Assembly: GCA_964522015.1 (NCBI GenBank)
Contig: CAZFST010000007.1
Location: forward strand, 62,001 to 126,000
Direction of reading: 5' to 3'
From: QQWI01 sp964522015
GTDB lineage: Bacteria; Bacillota; Clostridia; Peptostreptococcales; Acidaminobacteraceae
Length of the DNA: 64,000 bases
The first letter of the stretch is position 1. Each line of letters begins with the position of its first letter. Both the position numbers and the translations under genes were made by a program. The notes beneath the pieces were generated by a model. It was not told the DNA's origin. It did no database searches and was given only the letters and a program-made list of their open reading frames with translations. This document shows, one piece after another, positions 1 to 7,578 of the stretch.

Positions 1-2
1 GT

Positions 3-788
3 TTATGCATCAAAGATCACCTCTGTTCCTAAAAATACAGGGCCATCTTTACAGACCCGCTTATGCCAATACCCTTCTGGCATGGTTTCATCTTTTACTT
101 TGCAGGTGCAGACCATGCATGCGCCGATGCCGCAGGCCATCCGCTCTTCCATCAATAGCTGGACAGGCACGTCTTTTGCTAGGCAAAGCTTAGCCACCTT
201 CTCGATTAAGATATGGGGACCGCAGACAAATACTTGGTCAAAGGCTTCTGTTTCAAGGGCCTCAGCAACAAGGTCCGTGACATAACCCTTGTAGTCCCCT
301 AGGCCACTTTCTGAGGCCACCCTAAAAGTGTCTGCCACACCATCGAACCGCTCTAACAAATAAGGTGCATTCCTAAAGCCCAAATGGACTGTGATATGGG
401 CATCTGTCCGGGCTTTAACCGCTTCTGCCAAGACCGCTTGAGGTGGCACCCCAATGCCCCCACCAACAATTAGGACCTTTTTAAGATTTTCGTCGATGGT
501 ATAGGTGTTGCCAAGGGGACCTTGAACATCCATCAGATCGCCGGGCTTCAATTGACCAAAGCCCTTTGTCCCTTCACCCTTGACAATAATGGTAAAGTCA
601 AAGGTCTCTTGATCAAAGCGACTAATGCTGATGGGTCGTCTTAAATAAGGGATATCATTGCTTTTAAGGTTGAAAAATTGGCTTGGTTCGATGGGGCCCA
701 TGGCTTCTGGACGCTTTAACGTCAGGGTAAAGACTTCATCGTTTAACCATGTATTAGAAATCACTTCGCAAAGAAAGGTGGTTTTCAT
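3..788 (-). CDS. pyrK: Dihydroorotate dehydrogenase electron transfer subunit PyrK
   Basis: PyrK carries electrons from the class 1B dihydroorotate dehydrogenase (PyrD) to NAD+ in de novo UMP synthesis. The 261-residue protein begins with a ferredoxin-reductase-like FAD domain containing RRPISISR (about residues 50-57). A nucleotide-binding segment with VGGGIGVPP follows near residue 108. The C-terminal 2Fe-2S motif has Cys219, Cys224, Cys227 and Cys246. The length is normal for the family and the stop codon lies at 3-5, so the gene is complete. It is the last pyr gene visible; its catalytic partner pyrD would be expected just beyond the left edge. An AGGAG Shine-Dalgarno sequence precedes the ATG. 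Confidence 0.96.
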   Translation of the reverse strand: MKTTFLCEVISNTWLNDEVFTLTLKRPEAMGPIEPSQFFNLKSNDIPYLRRPISISRFDQETFDFTIIVKGEGTKGFGQLKPGDLMDVQGPLGNTYTIDENLKKVLIVGGGIGVPPQAVLAEAVKARTDAHITVHLGFRNAPYLLERFDGVADTFRVASESGLGDYKGYVTDLVAEALETEAFDQVFVCGPHILIEKVAKLCLAKDVPVQLLMEERMACGIGACMVCTCKVKDETMPEGYWHKRVCKDGPVFLGTEVIFDA

Positions 789-830
789 AAGGTCTCCTAT
801 TTGTACTTTTTGTACTTTTGTACTTTTGGA
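789..830 (-). repeat. Short tandem repeats in the pyrF-pyrK spacer
   Basis: The spacer holds about three close copies of an AGTACAAA-like octamer read on the minus strand, between the pyrF stop and the pyrK Shine-Dalgarno sequence. No promoter or terminator is evident, so pyrK is probably co-transcribed with pyrF. The repeat looks like replication slippage and I assign it no function. Confidence 0.6.
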
Positions 831-1766
831 CTATTTATACCATTTACCAGCAGCCTTAAGGCTTTCGTTGATATCCGTTTTCATATCTGCAATGGCCTGT
901 TGGGCTGCCACTTGGTAGTCGTCAGAATACTGGGCTTGCTCAAAGGCAAAGGTAATGCCCCTAGATGAATTGACGATGGCACCCAGGCCTTGGCTGTCAA
1001 AGCACCCAACGATATCTTTACCGCTACCACCTTGAGCCCCATAACCTGGTACTAAAAAGTAAGATGTTTTCAAGATTTTACGGAGGACATCTGCCTGCTC
1101 AGGATAAGTGGCACCCACCACCGAACCCACTGCCGAGTAGCCGTATTTACCCACTCTTTTTTGAGAAAGACCTTCCACTAGTTCTGCTACTTTTTCGTAG
1201 AGGGTTACGCCGTCTACTTTTAAGTCTTGAAGCTCACCAGAACTTTTATTGGAAGTCTTGATTAGAACAAACATGCCCTTGTCAAAGGCGTCCATGTTGG
1301 TGACAAATTCATTCAAGCAATCTGTGCCAAGGTAAGGATTAACAGTGACATAATCAGAATAAAAGGCTTGGTAGGCTTGTCCCCAAACTTGGGTTTCACC
1401 GATAAAGGCATCTGCATAGGCCTTTGAAGTTGTGCCAATATCACCCCGTTTAGAATCGGCAATCACCACTAATCCCTTTGAGTTGGCATAATCGCAGGTT
1501 TTTTTATAGGCCTCTAAACCAGGAATGCCAAGGGCTTCGTAAAATGCGATTTGCGGTTTAACAGCCGGTACCAATGTATAAATAGCATCAATCAAGCCCT
1601 TGTTAAACTGCCAAATGGCTTCTGACATAGCTTCAACCGGATGTTCAAATTGTGCCTTAGCCCCTTCAACAATTGCCTGTGGAATTTGGTTTGGTCTTGG
1701 GTCAAGGCCAACCACAATTGGTGCTTCTTTCTCAATAATCCCCTGTATCAATCGATCCATTAACAT
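831..1766 (-). CDS. pyrF: Orotidine 5'-phosphate decarboxylase, type 2
   Basis: This enzyme decarboxylates OMP to UMP, the last step of de novo pyrimidine synthesis. The catalytic motif DSKRGDIG lies near residues 103-110 and the N-terminal VVGLDPRP strand is present. At 311 residues it is the long type 2 (PyrF subfamily 2) form, not the roughly 235-residue type 1 enzyme. The C-terminal region keeps the VPGYGAQGG and NSSRGI phosphate-binding segments. The start could be either of two ATGs two codons apart (MLM). It sits between pyrC and pyrK in the pyr operon and is presumably controlled by the leader upstream of pyrB. Confidence 0.96.
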   Translation of the reverse strand: MLMDRLIQGIIEKEAPIVVGLDPRPNQIPQAIVEGAKAQFEHPVEAMSEAIWQFNKGLIDAIYTLVPAVKPQIAFYEALGIPGLEAYKKTCDYANSKGLVVIADSKRGDIGTTSKAYADAFIGETQVWGQAYQAFYSDYVTVNPYLGTDCLNEFVTNMDAFDKGMFVLIKTSNKSSGELQDLKVDGVTLYEKVAELVEGLSQKRVGKYGYSAVGSVVGATYPEQADVLRKILKTSYFLVPGYGAQGGSGKDIVGCFDSQGLGAIVNSSRGITFAFEQAQYSDDYQVAAQQAIADMKTDINESLKAAGKWYK

Positions 1767-1855
1767 GCTGTCACCTCGTCCTTTAGATTCATATATGGTT
1801 TGGTTCTTTAAAATTAAGTTTTCAACTCACTTTGGTTGCCCAAGTCAATGACGAT

Positions 1856-3202
1856 TTACAAGGCTAACTGGGAATACACTACTTTGCCTTGGTACCATGT
1901 TGCCAGAACATCCCCTGAAACGGTCATGCCTTCAAAAGGTGTGTTTTTCCCTTTAGACACGAGATCAGCGTTGCAAATCACCCTGTCCACTTGAGGGTCA
2001 AACAAGACCATATTGGCAACTGCACCAACCTCAAGTCTCGGGACTGCTTGATGAAGGAGAACCCTTGGGGCAACCGCCATCTTGTGAGCCAAAGTCAACC
2101 AATCAAACTTACCCGTCTTGACAAAATGGGTATAGGTGAAGGCCAACGACAGCTCAACCCCTGAAATACCAAAGGGTGCAGCGTACATATCTGCAGATTT
2201 TTCTTCTAGTGTATGGGGGGCGTGGTCCGTGGCGATAATGGTGATGGTACCATCTAAAAGTCCAGCTTCTACAGCTGCCCGGTGGTCTTCGCTTCTCAGT
2301 GGGGGATTGACTTTTGCAAGGGTTCCCTGGGTTTTTACCAGTTCGTCTGTTTGCATAAAGTGGTGGGGGCCTGCCTCGGCCGTGATTGGTAGCCCCTGGG
2401 CCTGGGCTTCTCTCACAAACTGTACCGCCTCTTTAGTGGAAATATGGGCAATATGAAGACGAGCGCCGGTTTGTTTTGCCAGGGCAATATCCCGAGCCAC
2501 AATCTTATATTCAGCTTCAGCTGGAATACCCTTTAAACCCAAACTTTCAGAAACGTCCCCTTGGTGGATGGCCCCGCCCTTAACCATATCGTGGTCTTCA
2601 GCGTGGGAAATCAGCACCGAATCTGGTCCCTTAATAAAGTCCATGGCCTCTGCCATAAATACCTCAGACATGGTGGTGCGGCCGTCATCCGTAATGGCCA
2701 CAATACCCGCTTCAAACATATCCGACAGGTCCGAAAGTTCCCGGCCTTGAAGTCCTTTTGTAATGCTGCCAGTGAGTTTCACATCGATGACGGCGGTTTG
2801 TTTTATGCGATTTTGGATGTCCTTAACAATCTCCCCACTTTCCACAGTTGGGTAGGTGTTAGGCATGGCAAGCACCCCTGTTACCCCACCTCGGGCTGCG
2901 GCCAGAGTGCCGCTGGCAATGGTTTCTTTATGTTCATAGCCCGGTTCTCTTAGATGGACGTGCATATCAAAGAGACCTGGCAAAAGGACTTTGCCAAGGC
3001 CATCAATCACAGTGACCTGATCCGTGGCCGTATCCAAAAATTCTGGGCTATTTGCCCCAAGGTTCACCGGTAACTCCAGTTGCAGCGGTGCTGAAATTTC
3101 TGAAATAACCCCATTTTCAAGGGTCACATTATATAAGCCATCTATTTTAAGACTGGGTTCAATTAAACGTACCTGTGTAATCTGTACTTTCTTTGGAGTC
3201 AT
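1856..3202 (-). CDS. pyrC: Dihydroorotase
   Basis: PyrC cyclises carbamoyl-aspartate to dihydroorotate. It is an amidohydrolase with the metal-binding motif DMHVHLREPG in its N-terminal third, further ligands in HAED and HIAHIS, and DHAPH near the C-terminal end of the barrel, as in class I dihydroorotases. The open frame extends upstream to 3250, but I place the start at the ATG at 3202 (MTPKKVQ) because GAAAGGA lies 8 nt before it and the upstream ATG has no Shine-Dalgarno sequence. That gives 448 residues, a normal size. It follows pyrI by about 150 bp containing a hairpin. Confidence 0.95.
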   Translation of the reverse strand: MTPKKVQITQVRLIEPSLKIDGLYNVTLENGVISEISAPLQLELPVNLGANSPEFLDTATDQVTVIDGLGKVLLPGLFDMHVHLREPGYEHKETIASGTLAAARGGVTGVLAMPNTYPTVESGEIVKDIQNRIKQTAVIDVKLTGSITKGLQGRELSDLSDMFEAGIVAITDDGRTTMSEVFMAEAMDFIKGPDSVLISHAEDHDMVKGGAIHQGDVSESLGLKGIPAEAEYKIVARDIALAKQTGARLHIAHISTKEAVQFVREAQAQGLPITAEAGPHHFMQTDELVKTQGTLAKVNPPLRSEDHRAAVEAGLLDGTITIIATDHAPHTLEEKSADMYAAPFGISGVELSLAFTYTHFVKTGKFDWLTLAHKMAVAPRVLLHQAVPRLEVGAVANMVLFDPQVDRVICNADLVSKGKNTPFEGMTVSGDVLATWYQGKVVYSQLAL

Positions 3203-3309
3203 CTTATTGTCCTTTCTCTCAAACAAACTGACTGCTGCCTCTGAAATCATTGTATCATAGATGGTTTCCCAGTGACATCACAGAAGCAACCCTGTCAAGA
3301 CATAAGGAA

Positions 3310-3349
3310 AGCCCAAAACTCAAAGATTCTCTTTAGTTTTTGGGCTTAT
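3310..3349 (-). terminator. Hairpin between pyrI and pyrC, possible weak terminator
   Basis: Minus-strand AGCCCAAAAACT pairs with AGTTTTGGGCT directly after the pyrI stop codon. The following tract is only TTTCCTT, so termination would be inefficient. A TTGACA hexamer lies just beyond it but has no convincing -10 at 17 bp. It may lower expression of pyrCFK relative to pyrBI or protect the pyrBI transcript end. Confidence 0.45.
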
Positions 3350-3353
3350 TGTC

Positions 3354-3779
3354 TTATTCGTACTTGGTAATTTCGTCACAGAAGCTGCAGACGTATTCCA
3401 ATGTATCCTTTTTATAAAGTGTGAAAATCGGTTCCACGTAACCATCAAAGTGAGAGATACATCTTGGATTGTTGCACTGGATATAACCTTTTAGTTTTTC
3501 TGGTACTGATACGACTTGCTTTTCAAAAAGCTTGCCATCTTTAATGATATTGCAAGTGATGCTTTCATCAATCAGACCTAACACTGTCAAATCCACATCG
3601 AATGTATTTTCAATTTTAATAATATCTTTTTTGCCCATTATGCCACTGTCAACGTTCATTACAAGGACCACTGGGTAATCAAATTTGCCGTTCACAATTT
3701 TATTAAAAACTTTAAGACCTAAACCAGCTTTGATGTGGTCTAGTACGATTCCGTTTGCAATACCCTTAACCTCTAACAT
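3354..3779 (-). CDS. pyrI: Aspartate carbamoyltransferase regulatory subunit
   Basis: PyrI is the nucleotide-binding regulatory chain of the heteromeric aspartate transcarbamylase. In the enteric enzyme it binds CTP/ATP and a structural zinc. Here the C-terminal zinc domain shows a Cys-x4-Cys pair (CNNPRC) and a Cys-x2-Cys pair (CSFC), the expected four ligands. The N-terminal half has the GIVLDHI segment typical of PyrI. The gene overlaps the end of pyrB. Two ATGs occur at 3785 and 3779; the second is better spaced from the GGGGG tract that serves as Shine-Dalgarno sequence. Presence of PyrI separates this organism from Bacillus and fits Clostridia. Confidence 0.94.
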   Translation of the reverse strand: MLEVKGIANGIVLDHIKAGLGLKVFNKIVNGKFDYPVVLVMNVDSGIMGKKDIIKIENTFDVDLTVLGLIDESITCNIIKDGKLFEKQVVSVPEKLKGYIQCNNPRCISHFDGYVEPIFTLYKKDTLEYVCSFCDEITKYE

Positions 3780-4707
3780 CTGCATCCACCCCCAAAAGTT
3801 TTGTAATCAGGGCCATACGTACATACACGCCCATTTTAGACTGATCAAAATAGACCGCACGCTTGTCATCATCTACTTCGTAGGTGATTTCGTTGACACG
3901 GGGCAGTGGATGTAAAATAATCATATCATCTTTTGCTTTTTCAATGCTTTTGAGCGTTAAGATATATGAATTCTTCAGTTTTAGATAATCTTCTTCGTTA
4001 AAGAAACGCTCTTTTTGAATCCGTGTGCAGTACAAGATATCGATTTGTTCAACAACATCTTCTAAGTAGCGCACTTCTTCAATTACAAGGTGCGGGTACT
4101 TATCAAGGAGTTGTCGCTTCAAAGATGAAGGTAATTTCAATTCTTCTGGAGAAATCAAGATGAACTTTTTTGTATTAAAACGGGCCAATGTCTTGATTAA
4201 AGAATGGACAGTTCTGCCGTATTTCAAGTCACCTTGGAAAGCAACCACATGGTTTTCAAGGGTGCCTTTGTATTTTTTTATGGTGATTAAGTCTGTTAAA
4301 GTTTGTGTTGGATGTTGATGACCACCATCACCAGCATTGATAATTGGAATCTCTGCGTAGTGAGACGCTAAAAGTGGTGCACCTTCTTTGGGATGGCGCA
4401 TAACAGCGATATCGGCGTAATAAGAAATCACCCGGATGGTATCTGCAAGGGATTCACCCTTTTTATCTGATGTTGAACTTGGATCAGCAAAGCCGATGAT
4501 ATTGCCACCTAATCGAAGCATTGCTGAGTCAAAGCTGAATTTAGTGCGGGTGCTTGGCTCATAAAACAAAGATGCAAGGATTTTACCTTCGCAAAGTTTT
4601 GAATAAGCGCCAGGATTGGCAACCATCTTAAGTCCTAAATCAACTAATTCTTCCATCTCTTCGTTTGTTAAATCACCTGGTTCAATTAAATGTCTCAGTT
4701 TACTCAT
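3766..4707 (-). CDS. pyrB: Aspartate carbamoyltransferase catalytic subunit
   Basis: PyrB joins carbamoyl phosphate and aspartate, the committed step of pyrimidine synthesis. The carbamoyl-phosphate loop STRTKFSF is visible near residue 50, followed by HPTQTLTD and HPLPRVNEI, all family signatures. Length is 313 residues from the ATG at 4707. I chose that start over 4728 because AAAGGAG lies 6-7 nt upstream and the protein then begins MSKLRHLI. It is the first gene of the pyr operon, overlaps pyrI, and is preceded by a PyrR-type attenuator and a good promoter, so expression should fall when UMP is plentiful. Confidence 0.97.
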   Translation of the reverse strand: MSKLRHLIEPGDLTNEEMEELVDLGLKMVANPGAYSKLCEGKILASLFYEPSTRTKFSFDSAMLRLGGNIIGFADPSSTSDKKGESLADTIRVISYYADIAVMRHPKEGAPLLASHYAEIPIINAGDGGHQHPTQTLTDLITIKKYKGTLENHVVAFQGDLKYGRTVHSLIKTLARFNTKKFILISPEELKLPSSLKRQLLDKYPHLVIEEVRYLEDVVEQIDILYCTRIQKERFFNEEDYLKLKNSYILTLKSIEKAKDDMIILHPLPRVNEITYEVDDDKRAVYFDQSKMGVYVRMALITKLLGVDADVRG

Positions 4708-4746
4708 AAGTTCTCCTTTTGATCTCACGGTATCATTTTAAAGGCA

Positions 4747-4780
4747 TAAAAAAACCTTCAATGCACAAGCAAAGAAGGTT
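4747..4780 (-). terminator. pyr attenuator (intrinsic terminator)
   Basis: On the minus strand AACCTTC and GAAGGTT form a stem followed by a run of T, about 40 nt before pyrB. It lies downstream of the PyrR-binding-loop sequence, as expected for the terminator of a pyr attenuator. Confidence 0.88.
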
Positions 4781-4817
4781 ATCTGAAGGGTTACCCCTGT
4801 CTGATCACTGTTTGTGT

Positions 4818-4840
4818 GCACCTTGCTCACCTCTCGGGCA
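4818..4840 (-). promoter_or_regulatory. PyrR-binding RNA loop of the pyr leader
   Basis: The transcript reads GCCCGAGAGGTGAGCAAGG, closely matching the conserved anti-antiterminator loop recognised by PyrR in Bacillus (UCCAGAGAGGCUNGCAAGG). It sits between the promoter at 4867-4895 and the terminator at 4747-4780. UMP- or UTP-bound PyrR would stabilise this element and allow termination before pyrB. No pyrR gene is in the window. Confidence 0.88.
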
Positions 4841-4866
4841 AACTTAAAGGCTCATATGTTTTTAAC

Positions 4867-4895
4867 ATCATAACACGTCCCCTAAGGAGATTCAA
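4867..4895 (-). promoter_or_regulatory. Promoter of the pyr operon
   Basis: A -35 of TTGAAT (4890-4895) and a -10 of TATGAT (4867-4872) are separated by exactly 17 bp on the minus strand. The transcript would start near 4860 and include the PyrR loop and the attenuator before pyrB. Confidence 0.75.
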
Positions 4896-4903
4896 GTCCT
4901 TAA

Positions 4904-4968
4904 TTTTGACGTTTCTGTCACGTCTTCTATTTGGACGCTTCTCACACGTCTTCTATCTAGACACTTCA
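4904..4968 (-). repeat. 26-bp tandem repeat upstream of the pyr promoter
   Basis: Positions 4904-4929 and 4930-4955 are two adjacent 26-bp copies identical at 22 positions, followed by a partial third copy to 4968. Each carries a GACGTG-like core on the minus strand. The array ends just upstream of the -35 of the pyr promoter. It may be an operator or a neutral duplication. Confidence 0.7.
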
Positions 4969-5034
4969 GAAAATAATTGATGGCAAAAGGCACACAGAAT
5001 AATTGTTTGACATCTAAAGTGACATCCTTAGCAA

Positions 5035-5709
5035 TTATATAAACATTTTTCGATATTTAATACCCACATAGCCAGTCATGATACTTGCCGCCATCATAAT
5101 GAGGGCCACCGTGTTAATGGTTGTCATTAATCCTCCAGCAACCTCAACTGAGAGATTAAAGCTGGCAGCTTGATTAGCAATATAAGTCGCATAATCTGTG
5201 TTGAGGGCTAAGAAGATATTCCTAAAGTGTATGGTTCCTACCATCAGTGATAGGGGTACAATGGCACAACCTGTAATGAGCCCATTTAAACTTCGTTTTT
5301 TCATGCCAGTGAGCCCAATGTAGATTGGTACAACCATAATCAAAGGTAAAACAAAGCCAAAGTATTGAGGCGTAATGAGATAAAAGAACATGGTTGTAAC
5401 CATAAATGCGCGAATCAGCCAGTTAAGTGGGTTGATATTATCTTTAAAATCATACCAAGCTGCATCGCAGTACCGCAAAAAATACCGTAGTTTAAGTTCA
5501 TCTTTGAGATTTTCAGCCTTCATCAGCTCCACACCACGCTTACACAAGCTCGTGTAAGTCTCTTGATGGCGCTCCGCCACTTCAAGATTTTTATATTGAA
5601 CCTGTAAAGCTTTAATATGCTTCAAATAAGCCCCTGCTTTTTTTTCTGAGTAGTATTTTTTTAAAGCGCCTTCTAAATCTGTTAGAACATTGTCCAGTGT
5701 TTTCGCCAT
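5035..5709 (-). CDS. Unknown membrane protein encoded after an NSS transporter
   Basis: I do not recognise the family. The 224-residue protein has a charged, probably helical N-terminal half (about residues 1-95, rich in Lys and Glu). Roughly four hydrophobic segments follow near residues 98-117, 119-136, 146-165 and 190-213. The start at 5709 is chosen because GGAGG lies 5 nt before the ATG; the ATG at 5721 overlaps the Shine-Dalgarno sequence. It follows the MetS-like gene after a strong hairpin and is probably in the same transcript. The soluble helical head with a membrane tail could be a partner of the transporter, but that is inference from position only. Confidence 0.7.
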   Translation of the reverse strand: MAKTLDNVLTDLEGALKKYYSEKKAGAYLKHIKALQVQYKNLEVAERHQETYTSLCKRGVELMKAENLKDELKLRYFLRYCDAAWYDFKDNINPLNWLIRAFMVTTMFFYLITPQYFGFVLPLIMVVPIYIGLTGMKKRSLNGLITGCAIVPLSLMVGTIHFRNIFLALNTDYATYIANQAASFNLSVEVAGGLMTTINTVALIMMAASIMTGYVGIKYRKMFI

Positions 5710-5723
5710 GTTTTCCTCCAAAT

Positions 5724-5750
5724 AAGACCTCCACCACCGGTGGAGGCCTT
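5724..5750 (-). other. Strong intercistronic hairpin
   Basis: Twelve pairs can form between AAGGCCTCCACC and GGTGGAGGTCTT around a 3-nt loop. There is no T-run after it, so it is more likely an RNA processing or stability element than a terminator. It lies between the MetS-like gene and the unknown membrane protein. Confidence 0.65.
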
Positions 5751-5757
5751 ATAGTGA

Positions 5758-5856
5758 TTATTTACTGTGTTTAACTAGGGATGTAAGTGATACAATGCAC
5801 GAGATGATAATGGCTCCCCATGCACAAACCATAAAAAACAGTGCGCCTGCTGACAT
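5758..5856 (-). CDS. MetS-like small subunit of an NSS transporter
   Basis: This 32-residue ORF was found by reading the gap after the symporter gene. An AAGGAGG ribosome site precedes the ATG at 5856. The peptide starts MSAGALFFMVCAWGAIIIS and is one hydrophobic helix ending in a short basic tail (LVKHSK). Small single-helix proteins with a helix-WG-helix pattern are encoded next to many neurotransmitter:sodium symporters; MetS of Corynebacterium glutamicum is needed with MetP for methionine and alanine uptake. The start lies 11 bp after the symporter stop codon, so translation is probably coupled. Family assignment rests on size, pattern and position. Confidence 0.75.
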   Translation of the reverse strand: MSAGALFFMVCAWGAIIISCIVSLTSLVKHSK

Positions 5857-5867
5857 ATACTACCTCC

Positions 5868-7454
5868 TTACAAACGGACGATGACTTTGTTTTTATCAAT
5901 CTCTTCTTTGTAAGAGCGTTTGATAGCCACATAAGTCTGCCAGACGCCAAAGGCAACTACACCAAAGACGACAATTCTACCGGCTTGAACCCAAGGAATC
6001 AGTAATGGGGTTTTCTCTACAAATGTAGGAATCAAATTGTAATAGCCTTGCTTTGCTGTGTCGATGACATAAAACACCAATACAATGAGCATGCCAATCG
6101 GTGTAAGAAACTGAATAAACAGCTTGTAGAACCAACTTGGTACTTTCCATATAGCACCCCGATTGATTTCATCAAGGCCCTTAGAACCAAAGAGCCAGCC
6201 AGTTACGATGATCTCAATCAGTCCCAAGATAAATAAGAAGAAGTTACCTACCCAGTTATCAACCTCTGTAAAGTACATTAAATCTGCAGTTTGTGTGATG
6301 ATTGGCTCAAGGGCAACTGGTAAGCCAACGATGATGTAGCCCACAAAGACGATAACCACAGCCTTTGTTCGTTCAATCTTAATGTTCTCTCTAATGAGAT
6401 CCACTAGATAATTGTACATGGCAATGGCCGATGTCAAACCCGCAAAGGCCAGTAGCAAGAACCACATGGCACCAACTATACCGCCAAAACCCATCTCCCT
6501 AAAGAGACTTGGTAGGGCAATAAATGAGAGACCAATACTTTTACCAAGACCTTCTGGGCCCATAAAAGCATAAGCAATTGGAATCGCGATGGTACCACCC
6601 ATAACTACTTCTGCCAATTCGTTTAGTGCAACCGTTGTAAAGCCAGAAAGAACAATATCGTCATCTGGTTTTAAGTAGGAAGCATAGTTACAAATAATAC
6701 CCATACCAATTGATAAGGTAAAGAATATTTGTCCGCATGCAGCCATGGTTGCTGCCCAGTTTAAATCTTCCCATCTTGGAGACCAAATAAAGTCAAGACC
6801 TGCAATTGGTGTCCAATCTGGGTGCAGAGGATTTGGGGCCCCAAGTGTCAGCGTCCGAACAATCAGCAAAACACCAAAGACGTAAATCATCGGCATCAAA
6901 ATCTTTGCCATTCGCTCAATACCCTTTTGAATACCACCCATTGCTGTAAAGAGCAATATGGTAAGGGCTAGGAGCCAAAATCCAAATACATAGACTGGAT
7001 TTTGTATGTAGCTGACAAAGAATGCACCTGTGTTGATTTCTGGAGCCATATAAGCACCTGACAATGACAACCAAGTGTAACCCAATGTCCAACCAATGAT
7101 ATGGTTGTAATACGAGTTAACCAATAGCGTTACCGCCAAGGCTAATCCCCCTGCCAATGCGCCAATCCAAATTGCTGTTCTTGGCTTAACACCTTCTCGA
7201 GCTTGTAAGTATACCATTGGTCCTAATGTACCATGGCCATACTTGCCGCCCATTCTGCCCAAACTCCACTCCACAAGCATGAGTGGGATACCCATAAGAA
7301 TAAGTGCTCCGAAATAGGGTAGCATGAACGCGCCACCGCCGTTTTTTGCCGCTTGGTAAGGGTATCTCCAGAAATTTCCTAGACCTACTGCATTACCAGC
7401 CATTGCGAGGACTAAGCCTATCTTACTCCCCCAGTTTTCACGTTTTTCCGACAT
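5868..7454 (-). CDS. Sodium-dependent transporter, NSS (SNF) family
   Basis: This is a LeuT-fold secondary transporter that would import an amino acid or similar solute with Na+. The first helix carries the signature GNAVGLGNFWRYPY with the unwound sodium/substrate site, preceded by a cytoplasmic SEKRENWGSK segment typical of the family. About 11-12 hydrophobic segments can be counted in 528 residues. I place the start at 7454 (MSEKREN), where AAAGGGGG lies a few bases upstream. The substrate cannot be set from sequence; the MetS-like partner just downstream suggests a MetP-like amino acid importer. A candidate promoter lies at 7482-7510. Confidence 0.93.
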   Translation of the reverse strand: MSEKRENWGSKIGLVLAMAGNAVGLGNFWRYPYQAAKNGGGAFMLPYFGALILMGIPLMLVEWSLGRMGGKYGHGTLGPMVYLQAREGVKPRTAIWIGALAGGLALAVTLLVNSYYNHIIGWTLGYTWLSLSGAYMAPEINTGAFFVSYIQNPVYVFGFWLLALTILLFTAMGGIQKGIERMAKILMPMIYVFGVLLIVRTLTLGAPNPLHPDWTPIAGLDFIWSPRWEDLNWAATMAACGQIFFTLSIGMGIICNYASYLKPDDDIVLSGFTTVALNELAEVVMGGTIAIPIAYAFMGPEGLGKSIGLSFIALPSLFREMGFGGIVGAMWFLLLAFAGLTSAIAMYNYLVDLIRENIKIERTKAVVIVFVGYIIVGLPVALEPIITQTADLMYFTEVDNWVGNFFLFILGLIEIIVTGWLFGSKGLDEINRGAIWKVPSWFYKLFIQFLTPIGMLIVLVFYVIDTAKQGYYNLIPTFVEKTPLLIPWVQAGRIVVFGVVAFGVWQTYVAIKRSYKEEIDKNKVIVRL

Positions 7455-7481
7455 TGATATTCCCCCTTTCAATGTAACTCT

Positions 7482-7510
7482 ATCATAATCTAATTGTTAC
7501 ATGAATGCAA
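7482..7510 (-). promoter_or_regulatory. Candidate promoter of the NSS transporter operon
   Basis: A -10 of TATGAT (7482-7487) has a moderate -35 TTGCAT (7505-7510) 17 bp upstream. It is the only good candidate in the 124-bp gap before the transporter gene. Confidence 0.5.
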
Positions 7511-7578
7511 CAATATAGTTTTTTTAATATAGTGACAATTCAGAAGTTTGTGTTATCTTGCCGTCTTACAATTTTCAA

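Noticed and set aside
3251..3353. Separate promoter for pyrC
   Set aside because: TTGACA is present but no acceptable -10 lies 16-18 bp away, and TATGAT is 33 bp away.
4904..4968. CRISPR or integration repeat upstream of pyrB
   Set aside because: Only two full 26-bp copies with no spacers and no cas or integrase genes.
5771..5956. 61-residue minus-strand ORF overlapping the transporter end
   Set aside because: It has no ribosome site and no recognisable sequence; the real small gene is the 32-residue ORF at 5758-5856 in another frame.
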